The position numbers were made by a program, and so were the translations under genes. Positions 1-9,488 of a stretch of DNA of 64,000 nucleotides are shown piece after piece. This stretch comes from Hyphomicrobiales bacterium (GTDB taxonomy: Bacteria; Pseudomonadota; Alphaproteobacteria; Rhizobiales; Rhizobiaceae): contig UCIV01000019.1 in the NCBI GenBank assembly GCA_900472575.1, positions 301,324-365,323 of the forward strand, given 5' to 3'. Positions within the stretch are counted from its first letter, which is position 1; each line of letters begins with the position of its first letter. The notes beneath the pieces are model-generated. The model searched no databases and was not told where the DNA came from. It saw nothing but the letters and a program-made list of their open reading frames with translations.

Positions 1-1
1 C

Positions 2-232
2 GGCGGCAACAAGGATACCCGCATCTTCCTGCGTGCCGACAAGGCTGTCGGCTACGGCCAGTTCATGGAAGTGATGAACCTTCTGCGTGACGCCGGTTAT
101 TTGAAAATCGCGCTGGTCGGACTGGAAACTCTTCCCGGTGCCGCAGCACCCGCTGCCCAGTCTGCAGCGGGTCAACCCGCAGCAGGTCAGCCTTCCTCAC
201 CGGCTTCGCCAGCACCAGGGGTTTCGCGATGA
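2..232 (+). CDS. exbD: ExbD/TolR-family biopolymer transport protein (3' end only)
   Basis: The frame enters from the left edge and 76 codons are visible. The segment FMEVMNLLRDAGYLKIALVG is typical of the C-terminal periplasmic domain of ExbD/TolR proteins, which with ExbB form the proton-driven inner-membrane motor that energises TonB. It is followed by an unusual tail of about 30 residues rich in Ala, Gln, Gly and Pro. The TGA stop overlaps the ATG of the next gene (ATGA, 229-232), so the two are translationally coupled and almost certainly one exbB-exbD-tonB operon. ExbD is preferred over TolR because tonB follows directly; the N-terminus and membrane helix lie outside the window. Confidence 0.85.
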   Translation, partial: GGNKDTRIFLRADKAVGYGQFMEVMNLLRDAGYLKIALVGLETLPGAAAPAAQSAAGQPAAGQPSSPASPAPGVSR

Positions 233-1161
233 ACCCAGCCGCCCCCTATCGTAGCCGGGTACAGAAGATCGGCGAAATATCACTCTGGGCAGGCGCCGGC
301 GCATTCGTGCTGACTGCGCATATCGCTGCTGCTGCCCTGATGATGCAGGAAGAGCCGATCGTCGACGCAGACAGTTCGCCGCCGGCTGCAATCATGATCG
401 AGCTTGCGCCTGAACCGGAGGCTGTGAACACGGAGGAAGAGCAGATTTCTCCCGACTCGACCGATTCCGAAAAGGTGGAGAGCGAGCAGCTCAAGCCTGT
501 CGAAGAGGTTCAGCAGGAGCCCGAGCCTATTCCGGATCCGGTCGAGCCCCCGCCGGAAGAAGTGGTGAAGGAAGAGCCCACACCACCAGAGCCTGAAATC
601 GCCCAGCCTCTGCCCGAACCTCCGCCGGAGACGATCGAAGAGCCCGATCCGCTTGAGCAGCAGATGACTGCAGCTCTAGAAAATGTCGAGGTCCCGCTAC
701 CGGTCGTGCGCCCACCACCACCGCCGCCGGAAATCGCGGAAAAACCGGAACCCAAAAAAGAGCAGAAGAAGGTGGAACGCCGCAAGCCGCAACAGCAGCA
801 AGCTCAAAAAGAGCTGGCTCAGGCCAAGGCGCAGGTCCAGCAATCAGACCGGAATGCCGCCAGCCAATCTTCAACCGGCTCCGTCGCAACATCGTCGGTT
901 CCTCCTGCCCGATGGCTGACGCGCGTCAGGGCGAAGATTGCCCGCAGCGCTCGCCGTTGCCCGGGAGGCGACAAGGGTGTGGTGATGGTCAATTTCAGCT
1001 TTGACAATGGCGGAAACATCGGACGCGTGTCCGTTTCACGCTCCTCCGGCAACGCCCAGATCGACGATTATATGGCTTCGGCCATTCGTAGGGCCTCGCC
1101 AATTCCGGTACCGCCCGCTGGTGTTGCAAGCACGCTCACTCAGTTGGTAGAATGCAAGTGA
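229..1161 (+). CDS. tonB: TonB family protein, energy transducer
   Basis: A 310-residue protein with TonB architecture: short cytoplasmic N-terminus, one membrane anchor at about residues 19-39, a long Pro/Glu-rich then Lys/Gln-rich periplasmic spacer (about 55-220, with PPPPPPEIAEKPEPKK), and a C-terminal TonB domain (about 225-310) ending with a Val-rich strand and a final Cys-Lys. TonB spans the periplasm and passes proton-motive force from ExbBD to outer-membrane receptors for siderophores or haem. Its start overlaps the exbD stop, fixing both start and operon. The acidic-proline spacer is longer than in enterobacterial TonB but usual for rhizobia. No Fur- or Irr-type site is visible because the operon promoter is outside the window. 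Confidence 0.9.
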   Translation: MNPAAPYRSRVQKIGEISLWAGAGAFVLTAHIAAAALMMQEEPIVDADSSPPAAIMIELAPEPEAVNTEEEQISPDSTDSEKVESEQLKPVEEVQQEPEPIPDPVEPPPEEVVKEEPTPPEPEIAQPLPEPPPETIEEPDPLEQQMTAALENVEVPLPVVRPPPPPPEIAEKPEPKKEQKKVERRKPQQQQAQKELAQAKAQVQQSDRNAASQSSTGSVATSSVPPARWLTRVRAKIARSARRCPGGDKGVVMVNFSFDNGGNIGRVSVSRSSGNAQIDDYMASAIRRASPIPVPPAGVASTLTQLVECK

Positions 1162-1257
1162 CCGCATAGAAGGGTCCGGCTAGAAACTCCGCCCTGAAGG
1201 GGAGCCAGATACTTCTGGTCCCTCGTCTCAACATGGAATTTCTGGACCCCCTCACCC

Positions 1258-2250
1258 ATGCATATGACATTAACTGAAGCCGGAATGCTGGTTCGCGGCA
1301 TCTTCGAAGATAACGGCGTGCTACCCACGACATCCTTGTCCGTCGCCCGTGCGCTTGTGCAGTCTGAAGCTGCCGGTCAATCCGGCCACGGCCTGCGCCG
1401 CGTTCCGGCTTATGTGAAGCAGGTTCGCACCGGCAAGGTGGATGGCAAAGCGGAGCCCAAGCTCTCGCGCCCCCGCCCCGCGGTGATGTCGATCGACGCC
1501 GCGCATGGCTTTGCCTACCCGGCACTCGATCTTGCGGTCGCCGAACTTCCCGCCATTGTTCGCGAACAGGGCATCGCTTTTGCGACCATCGGCCGCTCGC
1601 ATCATGCCGGGGTGATGGCGCTGACGGTGGAGCGTTTTGCCGAGCAGGGCCTGATCGCCATGATGTTCGCAAACGCACCGGCCGCCATGGCGCCCTGGGG
1701 CGGCAGAAGCCCGCTCTTCGGCACCAATCCGATTGCCTTCGCCGTCCCTGTCGCAAATGCCGATCCCCTGGTCATTGATCTGGCGCTCTCAAAGGTCGCA
1801 CGTGGCAAGGTCATGGAAGCCCACCAGAAGGGAACGAGTATACCCGACGACTGGGCCTTCGATATTGATGGAAACCCCACCACAGACGCTGCAGAGGCGC
1901 TTAAAGGCACGATGGCGCCTTCTGGCGGTGCAAAGGGTGCTGCACTGGCGCTGATGGTGGAAGTGCTCTCGGCAGGCCTTGCAGGCGCCAATTTCTCCCA
2001 TGAGGCAAGCTCGCTCTTCGATGAAAACGGGCCGCCGCCGGAACTCGGCCACTCGATCATCGCAATCGACCCGGACGCGGCCAATGGCGGCGGTACAGCC
2101 ATGCGCATGGCAGCCCTTGCCGAAGAGATGGCCAGGCAGGAGGGCGTGCGGCTTCCAGGCCGCCGCGGCAAAGGCCTGAGGGCTGATGCCATGGCAAATG
2201 GAATAGAAGTCGAGGACGACGTATTGAAGGCGATCGACGCGCTTCGCTGA
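1258..2250 (+). CDS. Ldh family oxidoreductase (malate/L-lactate/sulfolactate dehydrogenase type)
   Basis: A 330-residue member of the Ldh_2 family of NAD(P)-dependent 2-hydroxyacid dehydrogenases, which are unrelated to the Rossmann-fold lactate dehydrogenases. Family marks include the GHGLRRVPAYV segment near residue 45, SHHAGVMALTVE near 120, and a PLFGTNPIAFAVP block followed by DLALSKVARGKV. Characterised relatives oxidise malate, lactate, sulfolactate, ureidoglycolate or delta1-piperideine-2-carboxylate, so the substrate cannot be named. A second ATG lies two codons downstream (1264) and no strong ribosome-binding site precedes either. The gene stands alone between tonB and the sRNA region. 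Confidence 0.85.
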   Translation: MHMTLTEAGMLVRGIFEDNGVLPTTSLSVARALVQSEAAGQSGHGLRRVPAYVKQVRTGKVDGKAEPKLSRPRPAVMSIDAAHGFAYPALDLAVAELPAIVREQGIAFATIGRSHHAGVMALTVERFAEQGLIAMMFANAPAAMAPWGGRSPLFGTNPIAFAVPVANADPLVIDLALSKVARGKVMEAHQKGTSIPDDWAFDIDGNPTTDAAEALKGTMAPSGGAKGAALALMVEVLSAGLAGANFSHEASSLFDENGPPPELGHSIIAIDPDAANGGGTAMRMAALAEEMARQEGVRLPGRRGKGLRADAMANGIEVEDDVLKAIDALR

Positions 2251-2389
2251 TCGCAAGACGATAACGCGGCACCCTGGGATAACCTCGCATGGAGGGGCCA
2301 GGGCCGCCAAGCGACAGAGATGCATAAGGCACCGGCTCCAGGCGCTTCAAACGCTGTCGTTCAACTGTCTTTCGGGAAAATTACCTCCA

Positions 2390-2515
2390 GAAAAGCGAAA
2401 AGCCTGGCGCGGGAGGAGGATGCGCCAGGCTTTAAACTTGATCGACAACTGGGAGGAGGAGGATGTTGTCGATCCGTATCGAACGACACTGGGAGGAGGA
2501 GTGCGTCGTTCGATG
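2390..2515 (-). ncRNA. Three-hairpin small RNA with CCUCCUCCC loops (cuckoo/CcsR/alpha-r14-like)
   Basis: On the minus strand three successive perfect stems each expose TCCTCCTCCC in the loop: stem 2478-2487/2505-2514, stem 2440-2449/2465-2474, and stem 2399-2410/2422-2433. The last stem is followed by a T-rich run (TTTTCGCTTTT) and so also works as an intrinsic terminator. A promoter-like pair sits just upstream at 2522-2551, giving a predicted RNA of about 125 nt. Repeated anti-Shine-Dalgarno loops are the hallmark of alphaproteobacterial sRNAs described as cuckoo RNAs, CcsR (Rhodobacter) and alpha-r14 (Sinorhizobium). In some of these the motif is thought to act on mRNAs or proteins, and expression is stress-induced. 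Strand and ends are inferred from structure; three units in a single transcript is the directly visible part. Confidence 0.78.
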
Positions 2516-2521
2516 ACTGAC

Positions 2522-2551
2522 ATATAGGCTAATACTGGTATGCTCGCCAAG
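2522..2551 (-). promoter_or_regulatory. RpoH-type promoter of the sRNA
   Basis: Read on the minus strand: CTTGGC at 2551-2546, exactly 17 bases, then CCTATAT at 2528-2522. This resembles the alphaproteobacterial heat-shock sigma consensus (CTTG... N17 ...CCATAT/CCTATAT). The expected start, about 7 bases on, falls at 2515, one base before the first hairpin begins. RpoH control is known for CcsR RNAs of Rhodobacter; applying it here is inference. Confidence 0.6.
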
Positions 2552-2561
2552 CCGGTTAGGC

Positions 2562-2576
2562 GCATTGCAGCAATGC
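2562..2576. repeat. Perfect palindrome GCATTGC-A-GCAATGC with an extra half site
   Basis: The 15-base palindrome lies 10 bases upstream of the sRNA -35 box and about 125 bases before the RNase D start. A third copy of GCAATGC follows at 2584-2590. The arrangement looks like an operator for a dimeric regulator, but no known consensus is matched. The rest of this noncoding stretch (2590-2699) is AT-richer and repeats ATATCGAT-like words; nothing else is recognised. Confidence 0.35.
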
Positions 2577-2699
2577 AATAGGTGCAATGCTGAGCATTTG
2601 CCCATAGCGTCGATATCATAGCAGGGATCATCGCTATATCGATATGCGCAAAGCTGGATTATAGGCAATATCGATTCAAATGCTTGGAAAGGCGGGATT

Positions 2700-3323
2700 A
2701 TGGCTGAAATTCGCTATCACGAGGGAGATCTTCCGGCGGCGGCAGCGGCCCGCTATACGGGTGCGGTGGCAATCGATACCGAAACGCTTGGCCTTATCCC
2801 ACGTCGTGATCGCCTATGTGTTGTGCAATTATCTCCCGGGGACGGCACGGCCGACGTCATTCGCATTGCTGCAGGACAGAATCAGGCGCCCAACCTCGTC
2901 GCGCTTCTGGCTGATTCGTCGCGGCAGAAAATCTTTCACTACGGCCGATTCGATATCGCCGTGCTTTTCCATACGTTCGGGGTATTGGCCACGCCGGTCT
3001 TCTGCACCAAGATCGCTTCACGCCTGACCCGAACCTATACCGATCGTCACGGGCTAAAGGACAATCTGCGGGAACTGGTCGAGGTCGACATTTCCAAGGC
3101 TCAGCAGCAGACTGATTGGGCGGCCGAAACGCTATCACAGGCGCAACTCGAATATGCGGCCTCGGACGTGCTTTATCTGCATGCCTTGCGCGACAAGCTG
3201 ACCATGCGGCTGATCCGCGACAACCGCACGGATCTTGCCGCCGCCTGCTTCGAGTTCCTGCCGACACGCGCGAGGCTTGATCTTCTCGGTTGGGAAGAGA
3301 CGGATATTTTCGCGCATAGCTGA
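2700..3323 (+). CDS. rnd: Short ribonuclease D-like 3'-5' exonuclease
   Basis: A 207-residue protein consisting only of a DEDD exonuclease domain. Visible catalytic residues fit the DEDDy subgroup: Asp26 and Glu28 (IDTETLGL), Asp85 (HYGRFDIAVL), and Tyr152 with Asp156 (EYAASDVLYL). It lacks the HRDC domains of E. coli RNase D, which is about 375 residues; short forms like this are common in Rhizobiales. Such enzymes trim the 3' ends of tRNA precursors and small structured RNAs, consistent with RHGLKDNLRELV in the middle of the domain. It is monocistronic and lies divergent from the sRNA. A longer second RNase D with HRDC probably exists elsewhere, but that is not visible here. Confidence 0.88.
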   Translation: MAEIRYHEGDLPAAAAARYTGAVAIDTETLGLIPRRDRLCVVQLSPGDGTADVIRIAAGQNQAPNLVALLADSSRQKIFHYGRFDIAVLFHTFGVLATPVFCTKIASRLTRTYTDRHGLKDNLRELVEVDISKAQQQTDWAAETLSQAQLEYAASDVLYLHALRDKLTMRLIRDNRTDLAAACFEFLPTRARLDLLGWEETDIFAHS

Positions 3324-3517
3324 GCCATGCCGCCTGTTCCTGCAGGCGGCGCTCTCAGTTTGCCGGGCTCCCGACGCGAATTCGATGATAATTAGCCGAC
3401 CGTTAACCATTTTCGTTTAACGTCTGTCAATCGGCATCATCCCGCCATGAGGCGTAGCGACAGCCGTCGCACCATTACCCAAACACGGCCGAACTGTTCC
3501 ACCGTCGCAGATAACAG

Positions 3518-5275
3518 ATGGAGCATGCGATGCTGCCACCCGTTCGTGCCGCGTTGAGTTCGACTGCAGATTACCATAACCAGACGCAGGTTGCAGTCAC
3601 TCCTGCGCGTGTGACCTCATCGCTGATGACCGCACAGTCGCAGTCAGGAAGCAACGCTACTCTTCTTTCAGGCGCACGGCTCGATGCCGCCTCCCTGTCG
3701 GCTCAACTCAAGCTGGCGCAGGGGTCCTCCATCCTTGCCGAGACGATCGGCAAGCTGTTGAAGACACCGCGGCGAGAAAACGAGACGCTGATCGACTATA
3801 CGGCACGCCTTTTCGAAGCCGTTCAGGCGCTGAAGCCGCAAGAGGTCGCCAATGTGGAGCGGCTGCTCAACCAGATCGTCAAGGGCATTTCCCTGCGGTT
3901 GATGGCTGAAATCCTAAAAGAACCTTCAGGCCCGGCAGCCGCCCGGCTTGCGGCCCATATCGAGACCGCGAACATTGCCCAGCGCGATCTCGCGGCCAAG
4001 ACGGTCGTCAGTTTCTATCGGCAGAATGCAAGTGCTGACACACCGCCAGCGGGCAATGGTCCGCGTCTGCAGCAAGGTGCGAGCCCTGCGACTGCACAGA
4101 CCGGCCGGATAGGTCCATCACAAACAACTTCGAACGACGACCATATTGCCTCGCTTCGCCAGCCGACCGGGAACGAAGCCTCGCCGAAGCTTGGCGAAGG
4201 TCAGAATCAGCGTTCACCAGCCCCGGCCACCGCATCACCTGAACTCAAGCCGCAACAGGCGGAGCAGGCGTCAAAGCCCGCAGACTCACTGACCGGCCCC
4301 GCCAATGCAGCGGCGTCGCAAGCCCCAACCAGTCGTCCAGTTACCCCGACAAGTGAAGCAGTTGCTGCAGCAAAACCGACAATGTCTGTTTCTGCCTTGA
4401 AGGATGGATCCCAGGCGAATGCGGTGCGACCCGAAATCAATCCCGGCAGTGTCAGCACACCAGCGGCGGTAATCAGCAATCAGTTGCAAATCTCGGCAGC
4501 CCAGGTCGCCCAGCAGGCAGTGGCAGCCGAGCCCGAAGAAATGCAGGCTCTGGCGCGCACCGCGGTGGAAATGTTCAAGCTGGACATACCGGTGCCTGCG
4601 CGTCTCTGGTCGGCGCTTTCCGATCAAACGTTGCTGAAACTGGCAAATTGGCTGGCAACGGTCCTGTCCGAACTCGATCTGCCGGAAAGCAAGCATCTGC
4701 CGATGTCCTCGCCTGCGGTCCAGGCTACAGCGGATGACGGGCTTGGCGACCAACAGCGTGCGACCAGCAACGTACCTTCCGCAAGCACATCTCATGGCGG
4801 ACAGGCGGCGGCGTCACCGCAAACCACCAATGGCGCCATGCCGGATGCCGCCCGTGCCGCGGCGGCGGCGGCGGCGGCGAGAGCAGATGCGCCGGAACAG
4901 AATATGGCCGCGCTGGCGGTTGCTGCGAACACCGTGCCGACCCAGGCACGTGAAGCTCTTCCCTGGCCCTATGTCGCAGCCTATCCACCTGCCGATGAAG
5001 AACCGAGACATAAAGAGCGGCAGGCAGAACCGATCGAGGCGCTGGAAGACGAAGAGCAGGACGAATCATCAAAGCAGCACACTTTTGGCGACGAGCATGA
5101 GCCGGAAGGTGAGGAGCCGCAGGACAACGATGCGGAAGGCGAGGAAATCGTCAGCGATACGATGACCAGAGCGGAGAGGGCGGCCGGATATAGGGCCGGC
5201 GAGGTCAGGCTGGAAGCGGACGTGCCCGAGGTGCAACCGAGCGATCTATACTGGCGGATGGCCGGCTGGACGTAA
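3518..5275 (+). CDS. Large hypothetical protein with low-complexity centre and acidic C-terminus
   Basis: A 585-residue protein I do not recognise. The N-terminal 165 residues look folded and helical (SLSAQLKLAQGSSILAETIG; LIDYTARLFEAVQALKPQEV). Residues about 170-330 are Ala/Pro/Gln/Ser-rich and probably disordered. A second ordered block near 345-400 (LDIPVPARLWSALSDQTLLK) is followed by a poly-Ala run encoded by a GCG repeat around 4858-4880 and a strongly acidic tail (about 500-550). There is no signal peptide or membrane segment. A second ATG at 3530 is an equally good start. The layout of two conserved blocks separated by disordered linkers suggests a scaffold or regulator; a flagellar hook-length-type protein was considered, but no supporting motif was found. 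Confidence 0.75.
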   Translation: MEHAMLPPVRAALSSTADYHNQTQVAVTPARVTSSLMTAQSQSGSNATLLSGARLDAASLSAQLKLAQGSSILAETIGKLLKTPRRENETLIDYTARLFEAVQALKPQEVANVERLLNQIVKGISLRLMAEILKEPSGPAAARLAAHIETANIAQRDLAAKTVVSFYRQNASADTPPAGNGPRLQQGASPATAQTGRIGPSQTTSNDDHIASLRQPTGNEASPKLGEGQNQRSPAPATASPELKPQQAEQASKPADSLTGPANAAASQAPTSRPVTPTSEAVAAAKPTMSVSALKDGSQANAVRPEINPGSVSTPAAVISNQLQISAAQVAQQAVAAEPEEMQALARTAVEMFKLDIPVPARLWSALSDQTLLKLANWLATVLSELDLPESKHLPMSSPAVQATADDGLGDQQRATSNVPSASTSHGGQAAASPQTTNGAMPDAARAAAAAAAARADAPEQNMAALAVAANTVPTQAREALPWPYVAAYPPADEEPRHKERQAEPIEALEDEEQDESSKQHTFGDEHEPEGEEPQDNDAEGEEIVSDTMTRAERAAGYRAGEVRLEADVPEVQPSDLYWRMAGWT

Positions 5276-5321
5276 TCCGGAAATCTGCCGAGCACGTGTT
5301 CGGCTTCTGCAAGTGACCATG

Positions 5322-5360
5322 AAAAAGCCGCCGGACCTTTCGATCCGGCGGCTTCTTATT
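5322..5360. terminator. Bidirectional intrinsic terminator between the hypothetical gene and rpsA
   Basis: A 9-bp perfect stem, GCCGCCGGA/TCCGGCGGC (5327-5335/5344-5352), with an 8-base loop. It is followed by TTTTT on the minus strand and by TTCTTATT on the plus strand, so it can end both converging genes. A smaller hairpin (GCCGA...TTCGGC) sits just before it at 5287-5304. Confidence 0.85.
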
Positions 5361-5376
5361 CTTCAGGAAACAACGA

Positions 5377-7083
5377 TTATTCGTTGCCGCCACGGTTCTT
5401 CAGGGCTGCGCCCAGAATGTCGCCGAGCGAAGCGCCCGAGTCGGACGAACCGAACTGTGCAACTGCTTCCTTCTCTTCGGCGATTTCGAGCGCCTTGATG
5501 GAAAGCATGACCTTGCGGTCCTTCTTGGAGAAGTTGACGACGCGGGCGTCGACAACCTGGCCAACCGAGAAACGCTCCGGACGCTGGTCGTCGCGGTCGC
5601 GAGCGAGGTCAGCGCGGCGGATGAAGGCTACGAGGTCTTCGTGGGCAACGAGCTTCACTTCGATGCCACCGTCGTTGACGGCGATGATTTCAGCCGAAAC
5701 GACAGCGTTCTTGCGCAGGTCGCCGGAAGCGGCTGCGTCACCAACAGCATCCTTGCCGAGCTGCTTGATGCCGAGCGAGATACGCTCCTTCTCGACGTCA
5801 ACATCGAGAACGACAGCCTTGACGACGTCGCCCTTGTTGAACTCTTCGATGACCTGTTCGCCCGGACGGTTCCAATCCAGATCGGAAAGGTGAACCATGC
5901 CGTCAACGTCGCCTTCGAGTCCGATGAACAGGCCGAATTCGGTCTTGTTCTTGACTTCGCCTTCGACTTCAGTGCCGGCCGGATGCGAGTAGGCGAATGC
6001 CTGCCACGGGTTTTCCAGCGTCTGCTTGAGGCCGAGCGAAATACGGCGCTTGGACGGGTCGACTTCGAGAACGACAACGTCGACTTCCTGGCTCGTGGAC
6101 AGGATCTTGCCGGGATGTACGTTCTTCTTGGTCCAGGACATTTCGGAGATGTGGATCAGGCCTTCGATGCCCGGCTCCAGCTCTACGAATGCACCGTAGT
6201 CGGTGATGTTCGTGACGGTACCGGAGATCTTCTTGCCGATCGGGTACTTGGCCGCGATGCCATCCCACGGATCCGACTCGAGCTGCTTCATGCCGAGCGA
6301 GATGCGGTGGGTTTCCTGGTTGATGCGGATGATCTGAACCTTGACCGACTGGCCAATGGACAGGATTTCCGACGGATGGTTCACACGGCGCCATGCCATG
6401 TCGGTGACGTGCAGCAGGCCGTCAATGCCGCCGAGGTCAACGAACGCACCGTAATCGGTGATGTTCTTGACGACGCCGTCAACAACCTGGCCTTCTTCGA
6501 GGTTCTGAACGATTTCAGAACGCTGCTCGGCACGCGACTCTTCAAGAACCGTACGGCGCGAAACAACGATGTTACCGCGACGCTTGTCCATCTTGAGGAT
6601 TTCGAAGGGCTGCGGGTTGTGCATCAGCGGGGTAACGTCGCGGATCGGACGGATGTCGACCTGCGAACGCGGAAGGAAGGCAACGGCGCCGTCGAGATCG
6701 ACGGTGAAGCCACCCTTGACCTGGTTGAAGATAACGCCTTCAACGCGCTCGCCAGCTTCGAACTTGGCTTCGAGCTTGACCCAGCTCTCTTCGCGGCGAG
6801 CCTTTTCGCGCGACAGAACGGCTTCGCCGAGAGCGTTTTCGATGCGCTCGACATAGACTTCGACTTCGTCGCCGACCTTCAGCGAACCGTCTTTGCCCTT
6901 GGCGCCGAATTCCTTAAGCGCGATGCGACCTTCGACCTTGAGGCCGACGTCGACAACTGCCATGTCCTTCTCTATTGCCGTTACCAGACCTTTGGTAACG
7001 TAGCCTTCGGCCAGATCGTTGGATGCGAAGGATTCCTCGAGAAGAGCTGCAAAGTCTTCGCGCGTGGGGTTAGTTACTGCCAT
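5377..7083 (-). CDS. rpsA: 30S ribosomal protein S1
   Basis: A 568-residue protein with six consecutive S1 RNA-binding repeats, seen from recurring segments such as ITDYGAFVDLGGIDGLLHVTD, ITDYGAFVELEPGIEGLIHI and KTEFGLFIGLEGDVDGMVHL. S1 helps the small subunit unfold and dock mRNAs, especially those with weak Shine-Dalgarno sequences or structured leaders. Length and repeat number match other alphaproteobacterial S1 proteins. It follows cmk in the same direction across 174 bases (7084-7257), in which no convincing terminator is seen, so cotranscription with aroA-cmk is possible, though S1 usually also has its own strong promoter. The open frames opposite it are by-products of its biased codon use. 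Confidence 0.98.
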   Translation of the reverse strand: MAVTNPTREDFAALLEESFASNDLAEGYVTKGLVTAIEKDMAVVDVGLKVEGRIALKEFGAKGKDGSLKVGDEVEVYVERIENALGEAVLSREKARREESWVKLEAKFEAGERVEGVIFNQVKGGFTVDLDGAVAFLPRSQVDIRPIRDVTPLMHNPQPFEILKMDKRRGNIVVSRRTVLEESRAEQRSEIVQNLEEGQVVDGVVKNITDYGAFVDLGGIDGLLHVTDMAWRRVNHPSEILSIGQSVKVQIIRINQETHRISLGMKQLESDPWDGIAAKYPIGKKISGTVTNITDYGAFVELEPGIEGLIHISEMSWTKKNVHPGKILSTSQEVDVVVLEVDPSKRRISLGLKQTLENPWQAFAYSHPAGTEVEGEVKNKTEFGLFIGLEGDVDGMVHLSDLDWNRPGEQVIEEFNKGDVVKAVVLDVDVEKERISLGIKQLGKDAVGDAAASGDLRKNAVVSAEIIAVNDGGIEVKLVAHEDLVAFIRRADLARDRDDQRPERFSVGQVVDARVVNFSKKDRKVMLSIKALEIAEEKEAVAQFGSSDSGASLGDILGAALKNRGGNE

Positions 7084-7257
7084 GAAATCTCCTGATCGTG
7101 TCCTAATTCAAGGACACGCATGCGCCGGTGGTTCGTGTTAAACACGCCCGAAATCCAGGCCCGCCTCTCTCAATCGGTCATACCGTGGGAGGCTATCCGG
7201 CGCTGGGACTGAACTGCGGGATCTCTGCGAACGAAAAGCCGGCTTCCCGGCAACTCG

Positions 7258-7892
7258 TCAATTCTTGATCAGAGCTTCGTCGATCAACGACTTTGCGGCC
7301 TGAAACGCGGCCTCTATACTCATTTTGGACGTATCAAGCAAGTGCGCGTCTTGCGCCGGCTTCAACGGGCTGTCGGCGCGGCCCATGTCGCGCTCGTCGC
7401 GCTTCGTCACGTCCGCGAAGATATCATCATACTCCGCCTCGCCGCCCTTGGCGATGATCTCGTCATAACGGCGTCTTGCACGCACATCGGCTGATGCCGT
7501 GACATAGAGTTTTACCGGCGCATCGGGGCAGACGACGGTGCCGATATCGCGGCCATCGAGAACCGTGCCGGGCGTCCTTTTCGAAAAGGCCTGCTGGGCT
7601 TCGACAAGCGCGCGGCGCACTTTCGGCATCACGGCGATCTTGGACGCCGCCTCGCCGATGGCATGAGCTGAAAGGATATCGCGATCGAGGCCGGAGAGTT
7701 CGACCTCGCGAGCCATCCTTTCGGCCACAACCTCATCATCCAGCGGCAGGCCGGCGTCGAGAAGCGCCTTGGCGGTGGCGCGATAGGTCAGGCCCGTGTC
7801 GAGGTGGTGAAACCCGTAGGCCTCGGCAATCTGGCGCGACAACGTTCCCTTGCCCGCCGCCGCCGGCCCATCGATGGCGATAACGACGCCCA

Positions 7893-7893
<1 letters not shown>
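7258..7893 (-). CDS. cmk: Cytidylate kinase
   Basis: A 211-residue (d)CMP kinase. The P-loop GPAAAGKGT spans residues 9-17, the LDTGLTYRA segment follows near 32, and [19 protein letters not shown] near 125 is the family's CMP-binding and lid-preceding block. It converts CMP and dCMP to diphosphates in pyrimidine salvage and nucleotide supply. The start codon shares one base with the aroA stop (7893), so the two genes are translationally coupled. The aroA-cmk-rpsA order is widely conserved in proteobacteria. Confidence 0.97.
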
Positions 7894-9269
<1,376 letters not shown>

Positions 9270-9488
9270 CTATTCCTCAAGCGTTTGCGAATTTTGCGCC
9301 GTCGTTATCATAAAGCGTTTTGGCGGTCATCCGCTTGTTGGCTCAAGGCGGCCAAGAAAGCCCGGAAAGTTTGGCTTTGACATGAAGTCCCGTTAGCCTT
9401 AAGGGGACCGGCTTAGATTTTTCACCCATTCATCCATCGCCGCACCCGCGGCGCGCCGATCTGATCGGCCGGCTCATGAGGCTTAACA

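Noticed and set aside
1233..1277. 14-codon upstream reading frame overlapping the start of the Ldh-family gene
   Set aside because: It has no ribosome-binding site and nothing like a regulatory peptide; chance overlap is likely.
2411..2500. Three copies of GGGAGGAGGA as a CRISPR-like array
   Set aside because: The copies are loops of separate stems with different arms, spaced by 40 bases; there are no spacers or cas genes.
2320..2520. 66-codon plus-strand frame across the sRNA
   Set aside because: Its codons coincide with the three stem-loops, which explain the sequence; there is no ribosome-binding site at its start.
3403..3421. CtrA-like site before the 585-residue hypothetical gene
   Set aside because: TTAACCAT is a half site, but the second TTAA is ten bases away instead of seven, so the full box is not met.
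5641..7095. 484-codon open frame opposite rpsA
   Set aside because: It mirrors the strongly biased codons of rpsA, has no family features or ribosome-binding site, and the S1 repeats on the other strand are certain.
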